Source: Lachnospiraceae bacterium (lineage in GTDB: Bacteria; Bacillota; Clostridia; Lachnospirales; Lachnospiraceae). Taken from it: DNA of 64,000 nt. Both the position numbers and the translations under genes were made by a program. This document shows positions 27,422 to 36,816 of the stretch, in pieces. The stretch spans positions 1-64,000 of the forward strand of contig VSNQ01000001.1 in NCBI GenBank assembly GCA_009774395.1, read 5' to 3'. How positions within the stretch are numbered: the stretch's first letter is position 1; each line of letters opens with the position of its first letter. The notes under the pieces are model-generated. The model was not told the DNA's origin. It saw only the letters and a list, made by a program, of their open reading frames with translations, and did not search any database.

Positions 27422-28648
27422 CTACGCCAAAAACATCTGCGATTCCTGCCGCAGCAATAATTCGAGGAAGCCTATTATACCTGCTGCCAGCAATATTACA
27501 TACCCAAGCGTGATTACTGCTTTTCCGCCATGTGCTTGTGTCCATTCTTTCAGGCGTTCTGCCATAATCGCAAGCGTTGCCGCTGCACCGACTAGGATAA
27601 AAATACCCATGCGGTTCCAATAAATAACATGACATCCTATATACTCTAGCAGCAGATTAAGTCCCTGTACATTGGCAATGACAATCACTAAAATATCGAT
27701 CCAGCCAAGCCATGCAATCCGCTTATCCCCTTTTTGCCCATAGAAAAGGGAACACATTTTCCAAAGAAATCCTATGGTAAACAGAAATCCCATTGTATTT
27801 AGTCCGTTTTCGCCACTAACGGAAAAATCAATATCATACTTCAGCCTTAAATCGCTAAGCCGGTCAATTACATGATAGCGCATCGGCATAAGCATATCAA
27901 GAAGGCGCAAGCCCTCGCCTTGTGCCATTTGCAGGCTGTCTTCCACTTGATAGACATACAAAGAGGAAACAAGTGCGCCTTCTATTATGCTTAAAATCAC
28001 CAACGGAAGGAAATACCCCAATAAATGTTTCGCCGCATACCAATCCTGTCTATGCAGTATAAGAACACCAAACAAAAGAATTGTCATAATACTGATTCTA
28101 ACATCAACAAACGGCGCAATGCATACCAACAGCAAATAACCTTTTCGGTATCCATTCTCGGTCTGCTTTTGATAAATCAGGTCATAAAGCATACCCAATA
28201 ACAGTGGTGCAAGGAAGAAATTTGCTGTTATTAACTGTCCCTCTCCGCGGTCTACATGAAACGGCAGAAACGCTGTTAAAACAGCAATGCCCGTTGCTAT
28301 AGGAAGAGATATTTCTAATTTCTGCAAAAACCAGTACATAGCCGCAGATATCATAAAAAAAGAACCAATATAGTAAACATTTATTCCTGTCCAGAAATTT
28401 TGGAAGACCGTTCCAAGCACGAACATTACCAAACTCTGCAGATTGTACTCACACGCCTCTAATATATTGACTTCAATTACACCATGATTCGCCGTTAACA
28501 CGCGGACAAAATAGTCCATTGACTTATTTGCGTCTATTGAAATCAGGGGATTCCTTCCCTGTCCATAGCAGACCATATATATTATCACTGCAATACCTGT
28601 AACAGCCATTACCAGGCAATATTGCTTTACTTTGTCTGAAATCTTCAT
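27422..28648 (-). CDS. Polytopic membrane protein, short relative of the neighbour at 28659
   Basis: 408 residues with about ten hydrophobic segments. The N-terminal half follows the same order of features as the 693-residue protein encoded just upstream (first loop with acidic residues, then FYxP-like helix pairs), but the long soluble C-terminal region is missing and the protein ends directly after a helix (GFLELLLRQESQMFLA). It may be a truncated GT-C-like glycosyltransferase or a naturally short form. GGAGG precedes the start. Confidence 0.65.
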   Translation of the reverse strand: MKISDKVKQYCLVMAVTGIAVIIYMVCYGQGRNPLISIDANKSMDYFVRVLTANHGVIEVNILEACEYNLQSLVMFVLGTVFQNFWTGINVYYIGSFFMISAAMYWFLQKLEISLPIATGIAVLTAFLPFHVDRGEGQLITANFFLAPLLLGMLYDLIYQKQTENGYRKGYLLLVCIAPFVDVRISIMTILLFGVLILHRQDWYAAKHLLGYFLPLVILSIIEGALVSSLYVYQVEDSLQMAQGEGLRLLDMLMPMRYHVIDRLSDLRLKYDIDFSVSGENGLNTMGFLFTIGFLWKMCSLFYGQKGDKRIAWLGWIDILVIVIANVQGLNLLLEYIGCHVIYWNRMGIFILVGAAATLAIMAERLKEWTQAHGGKAVITLGYVILLAAGIIGFLELLLRQESQMFLA

Positions 28649-28658
28649 ATACAGCCTC

Positions 28659-30740
28659 CTAAAATTGTTGTTCTATCTCTGCCTTTATCTTTTCTAGTTC
28701 CTCCGTTGTATACTGCTTACGCAATTCCTCATTATATGCTGCCATTGAATAGAAAAACCGTCTATTGTCATTACATACCAATGGTTTTCCTAAATATTGT
28801 TCCAATGCTTCTAAAAGTTCTGTATAGGAATCATCATAATACAGCAATGTATCCACATAAATACCATCAATATGATATGCACCCGTAAGGAGTAAAAAGT
28901 CTTCTATATTATTTAACTCTTTAATCGCATTTTTCCAAGTTGTACCTTTATGACCTGTTGCATAACTCCAACTGGTTGTTTTCGACAAAATTGCAGGAAC
29001 TGCTAGTTCATATGCCTGTCCATATTCCTCCATTAAAATGCCGAAATACATATCATCAATTGTCAGCGGCAGTTCCAAAATCATACCACCTTCCGGAACT
29101 TGCGCTTCCACAGCCTGCATATACCGCTGCCATTCATCATACTCTGCTTTTCTCTGCGAATACGGCGGAACACCATACTGTGTTTTATATACAAAATAAG
29201 AAGGAACAGACAGTATCAGCCCAAATATACTTAGAATACCTAACCCTGCGTATCCTGCTCTTTTAAAAGCCTTTTTACTCCAACTTGCCGCGATTGCAAA
29301 GCAGTTTTCCAACAGTATCGCAAATGAAATCAGGGAAAACACCGCAATCAATATGCACATTCGATTATAATTGCGGATGCCTGTCATTACGTACATCGCA
29401 ATGAGGGACGCCAATCCGCCTTTTATTGCAACGATTGTCATAAAGCCGTTTAAAAGACCACAGATTCTTAATATTTCCTTTTTCTTATCCTGTTGTAATG
29501 TACTATGATTATTTTTTTGATACGAAAAGATATGAAGCAGGGAATATAAATAGCCAATTCCTGCCAGTACGCCATTAATTGTATAATCGCCCTGATCCAA
29601 ATCAACCAATCGTTCTAACGGCTGGTTTACAGACGATACAAAATTGTTTGGCGCAGGCAGTAACATATTCACAATTCTAAGCGCACCCATTTCAACCGAC
29701 ATCCAGCTACGCCCGTCATATGTGCCCAAATAATCAGTATATTTTTTCAAAATAAGAAACAATATGCCGCCAACGCCTATTATACCGCCCAGCGCAATAT
29801 AAACTGTACGAATTGTAATATGCAGCGTTACTTTCTTAACCAGCAGACCAAATACTGCAAGGAATAAAATAGCACATAACAATAAAATCAGAAAAAATTT
29901 CGCCTTTAGTGATACTACTAACTCCTGATATCCCATACTTGCAAGCATTTTCGGCAATGTATAGACTGCAATCCCCGCAATAACCGCTGCAATGCCAAAT
30001 ATTACAATTCCTATGTGCTCCACATGCTTTGACACAAACAGAACATACAACCCAACAAACGCTAATAAAAGCAGGATTAAAAATGCATAGTAAGCGGAGT
30101 TTATCCCTGCAAAAAGCATTACAGCACCCGCAAAAATATAATCCATGGTATTAAATATTGGTTTGTTACCAATTAAGTGCCTTTCAGTAAACATCTGTTC
30201 TTCATTGCTGCGCATTAACTTTATTATCCAATAGCAGACCAATGGAATGTAGAAACAAGCACTATATATCATTAATTGGGTATTGGCATACATTAAAAAA
30301 TATGCTGAATCTGCATAAGCAATCGCCGCAATCATAGCAGGAAGATCATGAATTTCCAATTTTATGCAGACAATAAACATAGCAACCGCCAAAAGCAGAA
30401 TATTTAAAATTGTATGAAGATTGATTCCAGCTTCTACGCTGCCCGTTATTTTCCAAAAAAGATAAATCAATGGCATCGGTACACTAGAATCACCAAAGTT
30501 TCCAACATATTCATATAGATATGGTGCGCCATAACTTACATTGACATGCGCAGAACCTCCCCGAACAAAATTGCTTGCTTCTAACAGCATTCCGACAGAA
30601 TCATTGCGATACCCCGTTAAAGGAACATTGATATCCACTCCCCACATTCTCCAACAAGACAATGTAATAATCAGTGTAAAAAGTATTGTACACAATCCAT
30701 ATATAAGATGTGTCTTGTTTTTCGCTGCCCATTCTGCCAT
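28659..30740 (-). CDS. Large polytopic membrane protein, GT-C/YfhO-like
   Basis: 693 residues. A first helix (14-32) is followed by a large outer loop with GYRNDSVGMLLEASNF and SYGAPYLYEYVGNFGDS, then about twelve helices up to residue 510. A soluble external C-terminal domain (about 525-690) contains EGGMILELPLTIDDMYFG. Acidic residues in the first outer loop and this layout are typical of GT-C transferases acting on lipid-linked sugars. The exact family is not certain. It is followed by a shorter relative ten bases downstream. Confidence 0.72.
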   Translation of the reverse strand: MAEWAAKNKTHLIYGLCTILFTLIITLSCWRMWGVDINVPLTGYRNDSVGMLLEASNFVRGGSAHVNVSYGAPYLYEYVGNFGDSSVPMPLIYLFWKITGSVEAGINLHTILNILLLAVAMFIVCIKLEIHDLPAMIAAIAYADSAYFLMYANTQLMIYSACFYIPLVCYWIIKLMRSNEEQMFTERHLIGNKPIFNTMDYIFAGAVMLFAGINSAYYAFLILLLLAFVGLYVLFVSKHVEHIGIVIFGIAAVIAGIAVYTLPKMLASMGYQELVVSLKAKFFLILLLCAILFLAVFGLLVKKVTLHITIRTVYIALGGIIGVGGILFLILKKYTDYLGTYDGRSWMSVEMGALRIVNMLLPAPNNFVSSVNQPLERLVDLDQGDYTINGVLAGIGYLYSLLHIFSYQKNNHSTLQQDKKKEILRICGLLNGFMTIVAIKGGLASLIAMYVMTGIRNYNRMCILIAVFSLISFAILLENCFAIAASWSKKAFKRAGYAGLGILSIFGLILSVPSYFVYKTQYGVPPYSQRKAEYDEWQRYMQAVEAQVPEGGMILELPLTIDDMYFGILMEEYGQAYELAVPAILSKTTSWSYATGHKGTTWKNAIKELNNIEDFLLLTGAYHIDGIYVDTLLYYDDSYTELLEALEQYLGKPLVCNDNRRFFYSMAAYNEELRKQYTTEELEKIKAEIEQQF

Positions 30741-30771
30741 GCGTAAATCCCCCTAAACCGTATCCATTGCC

Positions 30772-31761
30772 CTAAAATTTCTTAATATATATCTTATTCA
30801 GTCCATACTGTGTTCCGAAACCCTCTTTAAATTCTGCAAGATGTTTATTTAAAATAGTTCCCTGCGCCTGTGTGCTTGTACCGAACGAAAAATAGCGAAA
30901 TCCATGCGCTCTTGCCGTGCGGATTAACTCTGCATCCAAATAATTCATCGGAAACAATTTTAAACAATCTTGGTCTGCCGCTAAATACTGTGTATGAAAC
31001 ACCTGCCTGCCAAACAGGAATACCATGCTGGCTGCAATCATCTGTTCCTTATTGTATACGCCATAAAATTCTACCAACTCCTTTAGGCGTTCCTCGTGAA
31101 ATTCCAAAATTTCTTCTAAGGAATGCACCGGCTTTGCATCAAATTTTTTAAGATTATCGCATAATAGTTGATAAAAACAACCAATTTCTTCCCTGCTTGC
31201 CAGTTTCCGAAATGTAAGTTTATTTTTTATAGCATATTTATAATCCCGCCGCCTGCTGGATGTAAAGTTTGCAGCAATATCTTCTTGATAAGACGCAAAA
31301 TCAATATAGCAGCTTAGTTCATCATAAGAAGTATAGCCTCTCTGAAATAAGAAATAATATAATAAATTATTATTTTGTTTGGAAAAAATATCACTGGTAC
31401 ATTTTAGCCGCGCTTCATAATACTGCTGCTGTTTGCAGTAATTCTCCAATGTATCCATTATAGCTTCGACATGACCAATATTATAAAAATTTTCTGCAAT
31501 AACAATGCCGCCAAACGTGCTTCCGCTGTGTGCTGAAAAAATTTTCCTATCGCCCTCCACTATGGTACACGCCGGAATCACAGCGACAATCGTATTATCT
31601 CCTTTGTAGAGAATTATTGATGCATCTTGAAACCGGTCTTTATGATAATCTAAGAAATTTTTTGTTTGAAGAAATGTTCCATTGATGGAATGTTTCATTA
31701 CAAAAGCATCCCATTTTTCTTTGTCGCTATTCTGATATTCCTTTACTTTCAACTCTATCAT
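30772..31761 (-). CDS. FemAB/GNAT-fold peptidyl or acyl transferase
   Basis: 329 residues. SINGTFLQTKNFLDYH near 25, SSRRRDYKYAIKN near 168, and the C-terminal NYLDAELIRTARAHGFRYFSFGTS with LAEFKEGFGTQ near 305 match the double-GNAT FemABX group (GNAT domain of Acetyltransf_6 type). Relatives add amino acids to peptidoglycan precursors, or amino or acyl groups to surface sugars. In this setting a glycan decoration role is more likely, but peptidoglycan bridge formation cannot be excluded. AAGGA precedes the start. Confidence 0.78.
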   Translation of the reverse strand: MIELKVKEYQNSDKEKWDAFVMKHSINGTFLQTKNFLDYHKDRFQDASIILYKGDNTIVAVIPACTIVEGDRKIFSAHSGSTFGGIVIAENFYNIGHVEAIMDTLENYCKQQQYYEARLKCTSDIFSKQNNNLLYYFLFQRGYTSYDELSCYIDFASYQEDIAANFTSSRRRDYKYAIKNKLTFRKLASREEIGCFYQLLCDNLKKFDAKPVHSLEEILEFHEERLKELVEFYGVYNKEQMIAASMVFLFGRQVFHTQYLAADQDCLKLFPMNYLDAELIRTARAHGFRYFSFGTSTQAQGTILNKHLAEFKEGFGTQYGLNKIYIKKF

Positions 31762-31789
31762 ATGTTATCCTTTCAACAAGCTATACGCA

Positions 31790-33565
31790 CTACTCCCCAA
31801 GCCTCGACGCCGCCACCGCTGCGCCAAATATTTCCTGATGCATTTTCTTTGTGATTTTGCCGTCTGCCACTTCATATATTGCATCACAGTTCTTAATCGT
31901 AGTAAGACGATGCGCTATTACAATCATTGTCCTTTGTCCATGAAGCCCATCAATGGCTTCCATAACTTCTTTTTCTGTTTCATTATCCAGTGCGGAGGTC
32001 GCTTCATCCAAAATCAATACTTGCGGATTTCGATACAATGCTCTTGCAATACCAATTCTCTGCCGCTGCCCACCTGACAGTTTCACTCCTCTGTCACCGA
32101 TTATAGTATGGGTTTGCTCTGGAAGCGAATCGACAAACTGATCCAACTGTGCTTCTTTCATTGCCTGTTCGATTCGTTCGTCATCCACTTCATCTTCTGG
32201 TATGCCAAATGCAATATTCGCGCGAATTGTGTCATCCATAAGATAAATTGTCTGTGGTATATAGCCAATACACTGATGCCAAGAATACATTTGCTTGCGA
32301 ATATCCATCCCATCCACCGTTACACAGCCCGACTGTGGTTCTAAAAGTCCTAGGATAATATCTACTGCTGTTGTCTTTCCTGCTCCCGACGCGCCAATTA
32401 ACGCAATCGAACTGTTTTTTGTTATCTGAAGATTGGCATCCTGTAAAATCCATTGTTCTGATTCTGGATAGTGAAACGAAATATGCTCCATTTCCAATCT
32501 ATTTTCCAACACAATATTCGCAGTATAATCGACTTCTTTCTGCTTCTGTTCCATTAATTGTGCAATCTCTGCCAAATCATGATAGACAGCATCTATTGCT
32601 GGAAGGTCAAACATAATTCCCCCCAAAAAGCCGGTAATTCGGTTAAAAGAAGGCAGCATTCGGAATGCCGCAAACGCAAAAGCAGTTAAAACGGGAATAA
32701 ACGATTCAAGATCTGCGCCAAACTGCAGTTTCACAACCAAAATCAGCAGAATTCCGCAAATACACAAAGTTTCCATCAACGGTCGTGGAAGGAATTTCAA
32801 CATAGACTGCTGTCTTTGCAAAACAGCAAACTGACCATAATTATCTTCGTAGTTATGCACAAAAAATTTCTCGTTGTTGGCAACCTTTATTTCTTTGATT
32901 CCAGAAAATGCCTGCAATATCCATTTTGTCACCTGCACATTTAATTCCCGATTGCGCTCTCCCTTCTGCACCAGCACCTTTTTATAGACAAGCGCAAAGA
33001 AAACTCCCGCTAAAACCACCATTACAGCTACTGCGATAGTGGTTATAAAGTCAAGTGTAAATAAGAAAATGACCAAAGAAACACAAACACTAAATTCTGC
33101 GACAAACTGCAGCGCATTTAAAACAGCCGTAAAGAATCCATTCACATCGGAAGTTACATTTCTTTGCAATTCTGCAACATTCTTAGAAACATGAAAAAGA
33201 TAATTTTGATGCATATAGCTCTCCATCATCTTTACTGCAAGCCTTTTTTGATTATTAAAAACAAATCGGTACTGCAAATAATACACTAGTGTAATATATA
33301 AATTTTTTACAACATATATCGCAATTAATACGAATGCCAAAAACACCAGCATTTGCTTTGGATCGGTAAAACGTAACCATTCCATAAGCATCGTAAGATA
33401 CCATTCTTTTTCTATATAAGATGGGTCAAGCGCAATATTTACAATTGGCAGAATTGCCGAAACCCCCAGCAATTCTACAAATGCACTGATTAATATAATC
33501 ACCAATAAAATACACAAATTTATTTTCTGTCTTTTGTCCAACACATAGTTAATTTTTTTCAGCAT
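31790..33565 (-). CDS. Half-size ABC transporter, PglK/MsbA-like flippase (second)
   Basis: 591 residues from MLKKINYVLDKRQK; AAGGAG eight bases before this ATG decides the start over an upstream in-frame option. Six membrane helices are followed by an ATPase domain with Walker A GASGAGKTT at about 395, LSGGQRQRIGIARAL, and Walker B VLILDEATSALD. Strong sequence parallel to the transporters at 15669 and 53239, including IAHRLTTIKNC. It is the probable exporter of the glycan made by genes 33.7-45 kb, which precede it in the leftward direction. Confidence 0.9.
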   Translation of the reverse strand: MLKKINYVLDKRQKINLCILLVIILISAFVELLGVSAILPIVNIALDPSYIEKEWYLTMLMEWLRFTDPKQMLVFLAFVLIAIYVVKNLYITLVYYLQYRFVFNNQKRLAVKMMESYMHQNYLFHVSKNVAELQRNVTSDVNGFFTAVLNALQFVAEFSVCVSLVIFLFTLDFITTIAVAVMVVLAGVFFALVYKKVLVQKGERNRELNVQVTKWILQAFSGIKEIKVANNEKFFVHNYEDNYGQFAVLQRQQSMLKFLPRPLMETLCICGILLILVVKLQFGADLESFIPVLTAFAFAAFRMLPSFNRITGFLGGIMFDLPAIDAVYHDLAEIAQLMEQKQKEVDYTANIVLENRLEMEHISFHYPESEQWILQDANLQITKNSSIALIGASGAGKTTAVDIILGLLEPQSGCVTVDGMDIRKQMYSWHQCIGYIPQTIYLMDDTIRANIAFGIPEDEVDDERIEQAMKEAQLDQFVDSLPEQTHTIIGDRGVKLSGGQRQRIGIARALYRNPQVLILDEATSALDNETEKEVMEAIDGLHGQRTMIVIAHRLTTIKNCDAIYEVADGKITKKMHQEIFGAAVAASRLGE

Positions 33566-33595
33566 AACTGCTCCTTGTGACATTCACAATATTAT

Positions 33596-33698
33596 ACTGG
33601 GCTGTCGCATTAAGGGAAATAGATACAAGATATTGTAATACTGTATGGTATTTTATGCTATATCTTGTATAATCAAAGCCTATTGCGACAGCCCCAGT
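33596..33698. mobile_element. MITE-like palindrome with IS-type ends
   Basis: Terminal inverted repeats ACTGGGCTGTCGCA (33596-33609) and TGCGACAGCCCCAGT (33684-33698) differ by one extra G. Inside lies a perfect second pair ATACAAGATAT/ATATCTTGTAT. Ends of the GGGCTGTCGCA kind are typical of insertion sequences, and there is no coding sequence inside, so this is probably a non-autonomous miniature element. It fills the gap between the second ABC gene and the GT-D fusion gene. A TATAAT near its left end (33590-33595 on the leftward strand) might contribute to transcription of the ABC gene. Confidence 0.7.
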
Positions 33699-33717
33699 AA
33701 CTTTATCACTGTTTTCT

Positions 33718-35388
33718 TTAATCCGGCAGGTAAAACTGTGTAATTTCTGCCTCTGTCCTAAGCCCATTTCTCTTGTAAGCATCATAATCTTTTAATAGAT
33801 GCCCGATATCCCATACTTGATATCCTTTTCTATATAAATCATATACCAACGGTTTTGCTGTCGGGCCTAAGAGAACACAAATTAGTCTATCCTTTGCAAT
33901 TTGTAATGCTTGTCTACGGATTTCCTTATATTGTGCATAGGCTTCCGTTGCAGGTGCATACTGGTATTCTACAGATTTACATTGTTCTAACAGATTGTAT
34001 TGCAGCCGATCTAGAACACCCTCGCCACAGATAACTGTAATATCACGATCTTGAAACAGTCTTTCTACTCTGCTATAATACCCTTCAAAATCATAGTCCT
34101 GATAAATATGATACGCCTGTGTAAAACAAGAATCCAAATAATTAATATCTTTCGGACAATGCTGGAATAAAAACCTGCGCTGATCCGCGATGGACAAGGA
34201 ATGGATTTCAATATAGGGATTTAAGTTTTTCTGCGGATGAATATAATAATAAGGAATGCCAACACACAGCCCGCTTTCCCGCAGCCGTAATATGTGTTTT
34301 AAGCGTTTTGCCAATTCTTCATGATATTGCTGCGCGGCAATTGTTTTTCCTTGCATCAGCGCAATTTCACCTTTTCCAATCCGTACAAAACTTACATTCT
34401 CTTGTTCTAATGTATGGATAGTATGTTCCATATCCGCAATGGACAGCTTATTTTCCATCAGTCCATGCCGATACACACGTCTTTCCAAATAATTATAGCT
34501 TTTCTTTGCAAACTTTTCTATCTTTTTTTCCAAATTTTTCCATTTCTTTTTTTGGAGCGTTTGCGCAGAATATGCTTGATTGGGTTTTCGCAGAATAAAA
34601 TATTCCGCACCAACATGCACGACATGGTTTTCTAACTGTGCAATTTTTTCAATGTCCAAGGTATTCTCTTCCTCATGATACAAGCGATCCAATGAATAAA
34701 TATCCGTCATCATACTGTCGTCATATCCATTTTGATAAGATTCCTGTACACGGTTCACTGTAATCACAACCGCACAGCCATGCTTTTCGTTACATGCCAT
34801 AAACTTACGGTGAATTTTGCTGTTTCGATTATCATCATTGATAATCGCTTCAAAATAATTGGGATTCTTAATAACCTTTTCTTCTTCTGCGATTAGCATT
34901 TCCACATCTTCCTTGCGGTATACAGTACAGTCTAATTCCCACGGATAATTGTAATGCTGCTCATTGGATTGCTCCCAATTCCACTCCATAATACCATCTT
35001 TGCAAACAGCATCCACCGGAATCGGTACAATATTTTCTCCAAGCCGCATACTAAATCCAAAGACTTCCGGTGATTTTGCCAAATAATCTGCTGCTTTTTC
35101 CAACGAAAATGGCCTTGTAAATACGACATCATCACACCCAAACATAATATAGCTTCCAGCTTCTGCAACTGCCTGCTTTAAATCATCTTCGAACTTCTTT
35201 TCGATATGCCAGTGTACTTGTGCAAAGCGATCCATTACTTTCTCATAATGGATGCCTTCTGTTTCACAACATAAAACGGTAATATCCTCCTGACGTGCAT
35301 CCGAAAACAGCAGCAAACTCTCCAAATATGCATGAAGCTGCATGGGTCTTCCCTTTGAAAATACAATAATTGATACATGATGTTCCAT
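33718..35388 (-). CDS. Two-domain glycosyltransferase: N-terminal GT-A-like plus C-terminal GT-D (DUF1792)
   Basis: 556 residues. The first domain (about 1-270) starts SIIVFSKGRPMQLHAYL and has a CDDVVF acid motif at 85-90. A basic linker follows (KKKWKNLEKKIEKFAKK, 280-296). The second domain (about 310-556) is DUF1792/GT-D: FVRIGKGEIALM, CVGIPYYY, VICGEGVLD, CVLLGPTAKPLVYDL and the VWDIGH ending. The family's DxE metal motif is here K339-G-E341, so the first acid is lost, unlike the neighbour at 35410. The C-terminal domain may be inactive or use another mechanism. Confidence 0.82.
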   Translation of the reverse strand: MEHHVSIIVFSKGRPMQLHAYLESLLLFSDARQEDITVLCCETEGIHYEKVMDRFAQVHWHIEKKFEDDLKQAVAEAGSYIMFGCDDVVFTRPFSLEKAADYLAKSPEVFGFSMRLGENIVPIPVDAVCKDGIMEWNWEQSNEQHYNYPWELDCTVYRKEDVEMLIAEEEKVIKNPNYFEAIINDDNRNSKIHRKFMACNEKHGCAVVITVNRVQESYQNGYDDSMMTDIYSLDRLYHEEENTLDIEKIAQLENHVVHVGAEYFILRKPNQAYSAQTLQKKKWKNLEKKIEKFAKKSYNYLERRVYRHGLMENKLSIADMEHTIHTLEQENVSFVRIGKGEIALMQGKTIAAQQYHEELAKRLKHILRLRESGLCVGIPYYYIHPQKNLNPYIEIHSLSIADQRRFLFQHCPKDINYLDSCFTQAYHIYQDYDFEGYYSRVERLFQDRDITVICGEGVLDRLQYNLLEQCKSVEYQYAPATEAYAQYKEIRRQALQIAKDRLICVLLGPTAKPLVYDLYRKGYQVWDIGHLLKDYDAYKRNGLRTEAEITQFYLPD

Positions 35389-35409
35389 ATTGATCGCAAT
35401 ACTCCTTTT

Positions 35410-36306
35410 TTAATCTGGTCTATAAAACGCCGCAATGCTGTCTTCGTCACGCGAAGTTTTCTTGCAATAGGCATCATAATCTTTGATAAAATGCCCAATA
35501 TCCCATGCCTGATATCCCTGTTTGTGCAAATCATACGCTAATGGCTTTGCCGTTGGTCCTAGCACAATACAAATCAACGAATCTTTGGAACTTTTCAATG
35601 CCCGTGCTAAAATCGCAGGATATTCCGAAAAGGCATTTTTACTTGGTGCCTCCTGATAGGTCACAGCATCACACTGCTCTAATAGGTTATATTGAATGTT
35701 CTTAAAAATTCCCTCACCGCATATCATCGTTACTTTTCTACCGCAAAATAACTTTTTTACCCGCGCAAAATACTGTTCAAAATCGTATGTTTCATAGCTT
35801 TGATATAATTGTGTAATCGAGGTATCCAAATATAACTGATTGCGATTGCAGTGTGATATAAGGAATCTGCGCTGTGCCTTCATTGCATAATTAAACCCCT
35901 CTACCGCCGGAACTAAGCCTTTTTCATAATGAAAATAACAATATGGGATTGCTGCTTTAATTCCCTTCTCTTTCGTTTTCAGCAAAGTTGTCAGACGTTT
36001 TGCCAACTGTTCATCTGCTTTTTGAAACGGAATCCCTTCCCCCATCATAATCGCAATTTCGCCGTCACCGTAACGGTAAAAACTAATTTTATGCTGTTCG
36101 ATATAGCGCAGTGAATCGTTTGAGCTTAATATCCGAAGCTGATTTGCATATTTCCCGCTGCGGTATCTTGCCGCTTCTATTTCACGCTCTATCCGTTTGG
36201 GAATGTTTTTTATTTTTTTTAGATAATTTTTCATACTCGTACTATTTTTCCTTATTGCAATATTTTGGGATTCACAATTTCTATACGCATAATCCTCTAT
36301 ATTCAT
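35410..36306 (-). CDS. GT-D type glycosyltransferase (DUF1792)
   Basis: 298 residues. ISFYRYGDGEIAIM has the intact D81-G-E83 metal motif of the GT-D fold. IPYCYFHYEKG, MICGEGIFKNIQYNLLEQC, CIVLGPTAKPLAYDL and AWDIGHFIKDYDAY follow, the same order as in the second domain of the protein at 33718. GT-D enzymes were first described extending O-glycans on streptococcal serine-rich proteins, adding glucose or related sugars. Start and stop region are affected by a 35-bp tandem duplication (36285-36353). A run of eight A in the coding strand near residue 30 could permit slippage. Confidence 0.85.
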   Translation of the reverse strand: MNIEDYAYRNCESQNIAIRKNSTSMKNYLKKIKNIPKRIEREIEAARYRSGKYANQLRILSSNDSLRYIEQHKISFYRYGDGEIAIMMGEGIPFQKADEQLAKRLTTLLKTKEKGIKAAIPYCYFHYEKGLVPAVEGFNYAMKAQRRFLISHCNRNQLYLDTSITQLYQSYETYDFEQYFARVKKLFCGRKVTMICGEGIFKNIQYNLLEQCDAVTYQEAPSKNAFSEYPAILARALKSSKDSLICIVLGPTAKPLAYDLHKQGYQAWDIGHFIKDYDAYCKKTSRDEDSIAAFYRPD

Positions 36307-36353
36307 GGATTCCCTATTTCAACGCATAGTCCTATATTCATGGATTCCCTATT
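36285..36353. repeat. Tandem duplication of about 35 bp between fdtA-like stop and GT-D start
   Basis: TATATTCATGGATTCCCTAT occurs at 36298-36317 and 36333-36352, with similar flanks (ACGCATAATCC / ACGCATAGTCC). Read leftward each copy contains ATGA, so the original junction was a stop/start overlap; duplication has separated the two genes by 31 bp while keeping a copy at each end. Confidence 0.75.
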
Positions 36354-36766
36354 AACGCCTCTCTGTCCCTTATAATACGAATATACGTATTATAATCTCG
36401 AATATATTCTTCTGCATCATAATGCTCGCTTGCAAGGCACAGCAGCACAGAATCACTGGAAAACGCATACATATCCTTCCAGATAAGTTTCGGCAGATAT
36501 ATCCCGATATGTGGCCGGTCGAGATGAAATACTTTCTGATTGGCGCCGTCATCTACCTTCACTTTTGAAGTCCCGGCTACGTTAATTAAGACAAATTCCG
36601 AACGATAGTTTGCATGCCGTCCTCGGATCACATCAGCATCCGATCCATAGATATAAAACACCCGTTGAATTGCAAATGGAATATCCTGATTTCCTTCCAC
36701 TACTACCAAATGCCCTCTTTCGTCACCATTTTGCGGAAACTCTATTAGTTTGCATTGTTCGATCAT
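36338..36766 (-). CDS. fdtA: dTDP-4-keto-6-deoxyhexose 3,4-ketoisomerase-like cupin (FdtA/QdtA/WxcM-C)
   Basis: 142 residues from MIEQCKLIEFPQNGDERG, chosen because AAGGAG lies eight bases upstream. A single cupin domain: FAIQRVFYIYG, then DVIRGRHANYRSEFVLINVAG, then IYLPKLIWKDMYAFS. The family isomerises dTDP-4-keto-6-deoxyglucose to the 3-keto sugar, the step before the transaminase at 38957. The catalytic region, RGxHAH in characterised FdtA/QdtA, reads RGRHAN here, so the second histidine is Asn. Specificity or activity may differ. The pairing with an FdtB-like gene supports the pathway assignment. Confidence 0.8.
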   Translation of the reverse strand: MIEQCKLIEFPQNGDERGHLVVVEGNQDIPFAIQRVFYIYGSDADVIRGRHANYRSEFVLINVAGTSKVKVDDGANQKVFHLDRPHIGIYLPKLIWKDMYAFSSDSVLLCLASEHYDAEEYIRDYNTYIRIIRDREALIGNP

Positions 36767-36816
36767 CCTATGACTCCTTTCCATCCTGACCTTTTATCCA
36801 AGCCTTTTATGTAGAC

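Noticed and set aside
27276..27635. A 119-codon leftward open frame overlapping the end of the 408-residue membrane protein
   Set aside because: Two thirds of it is another frame of the membrane-protein gene, it has no ribosome site, and its composition (many Arg, Ser, His) looks like shadow coding. A frameshifted C-terminus of the membrane protein was considered, but the sequence does not resemble the tail of the 693-residue neighbour.
36210..36225. Phase-variable homopolymer in the GT-D gene (eight T on the plus strand)
   Set aside because: Runs of eight T also occur at about 5622 and 51071; in this AT-rich sequence they are expected, and nothing indicates switching.
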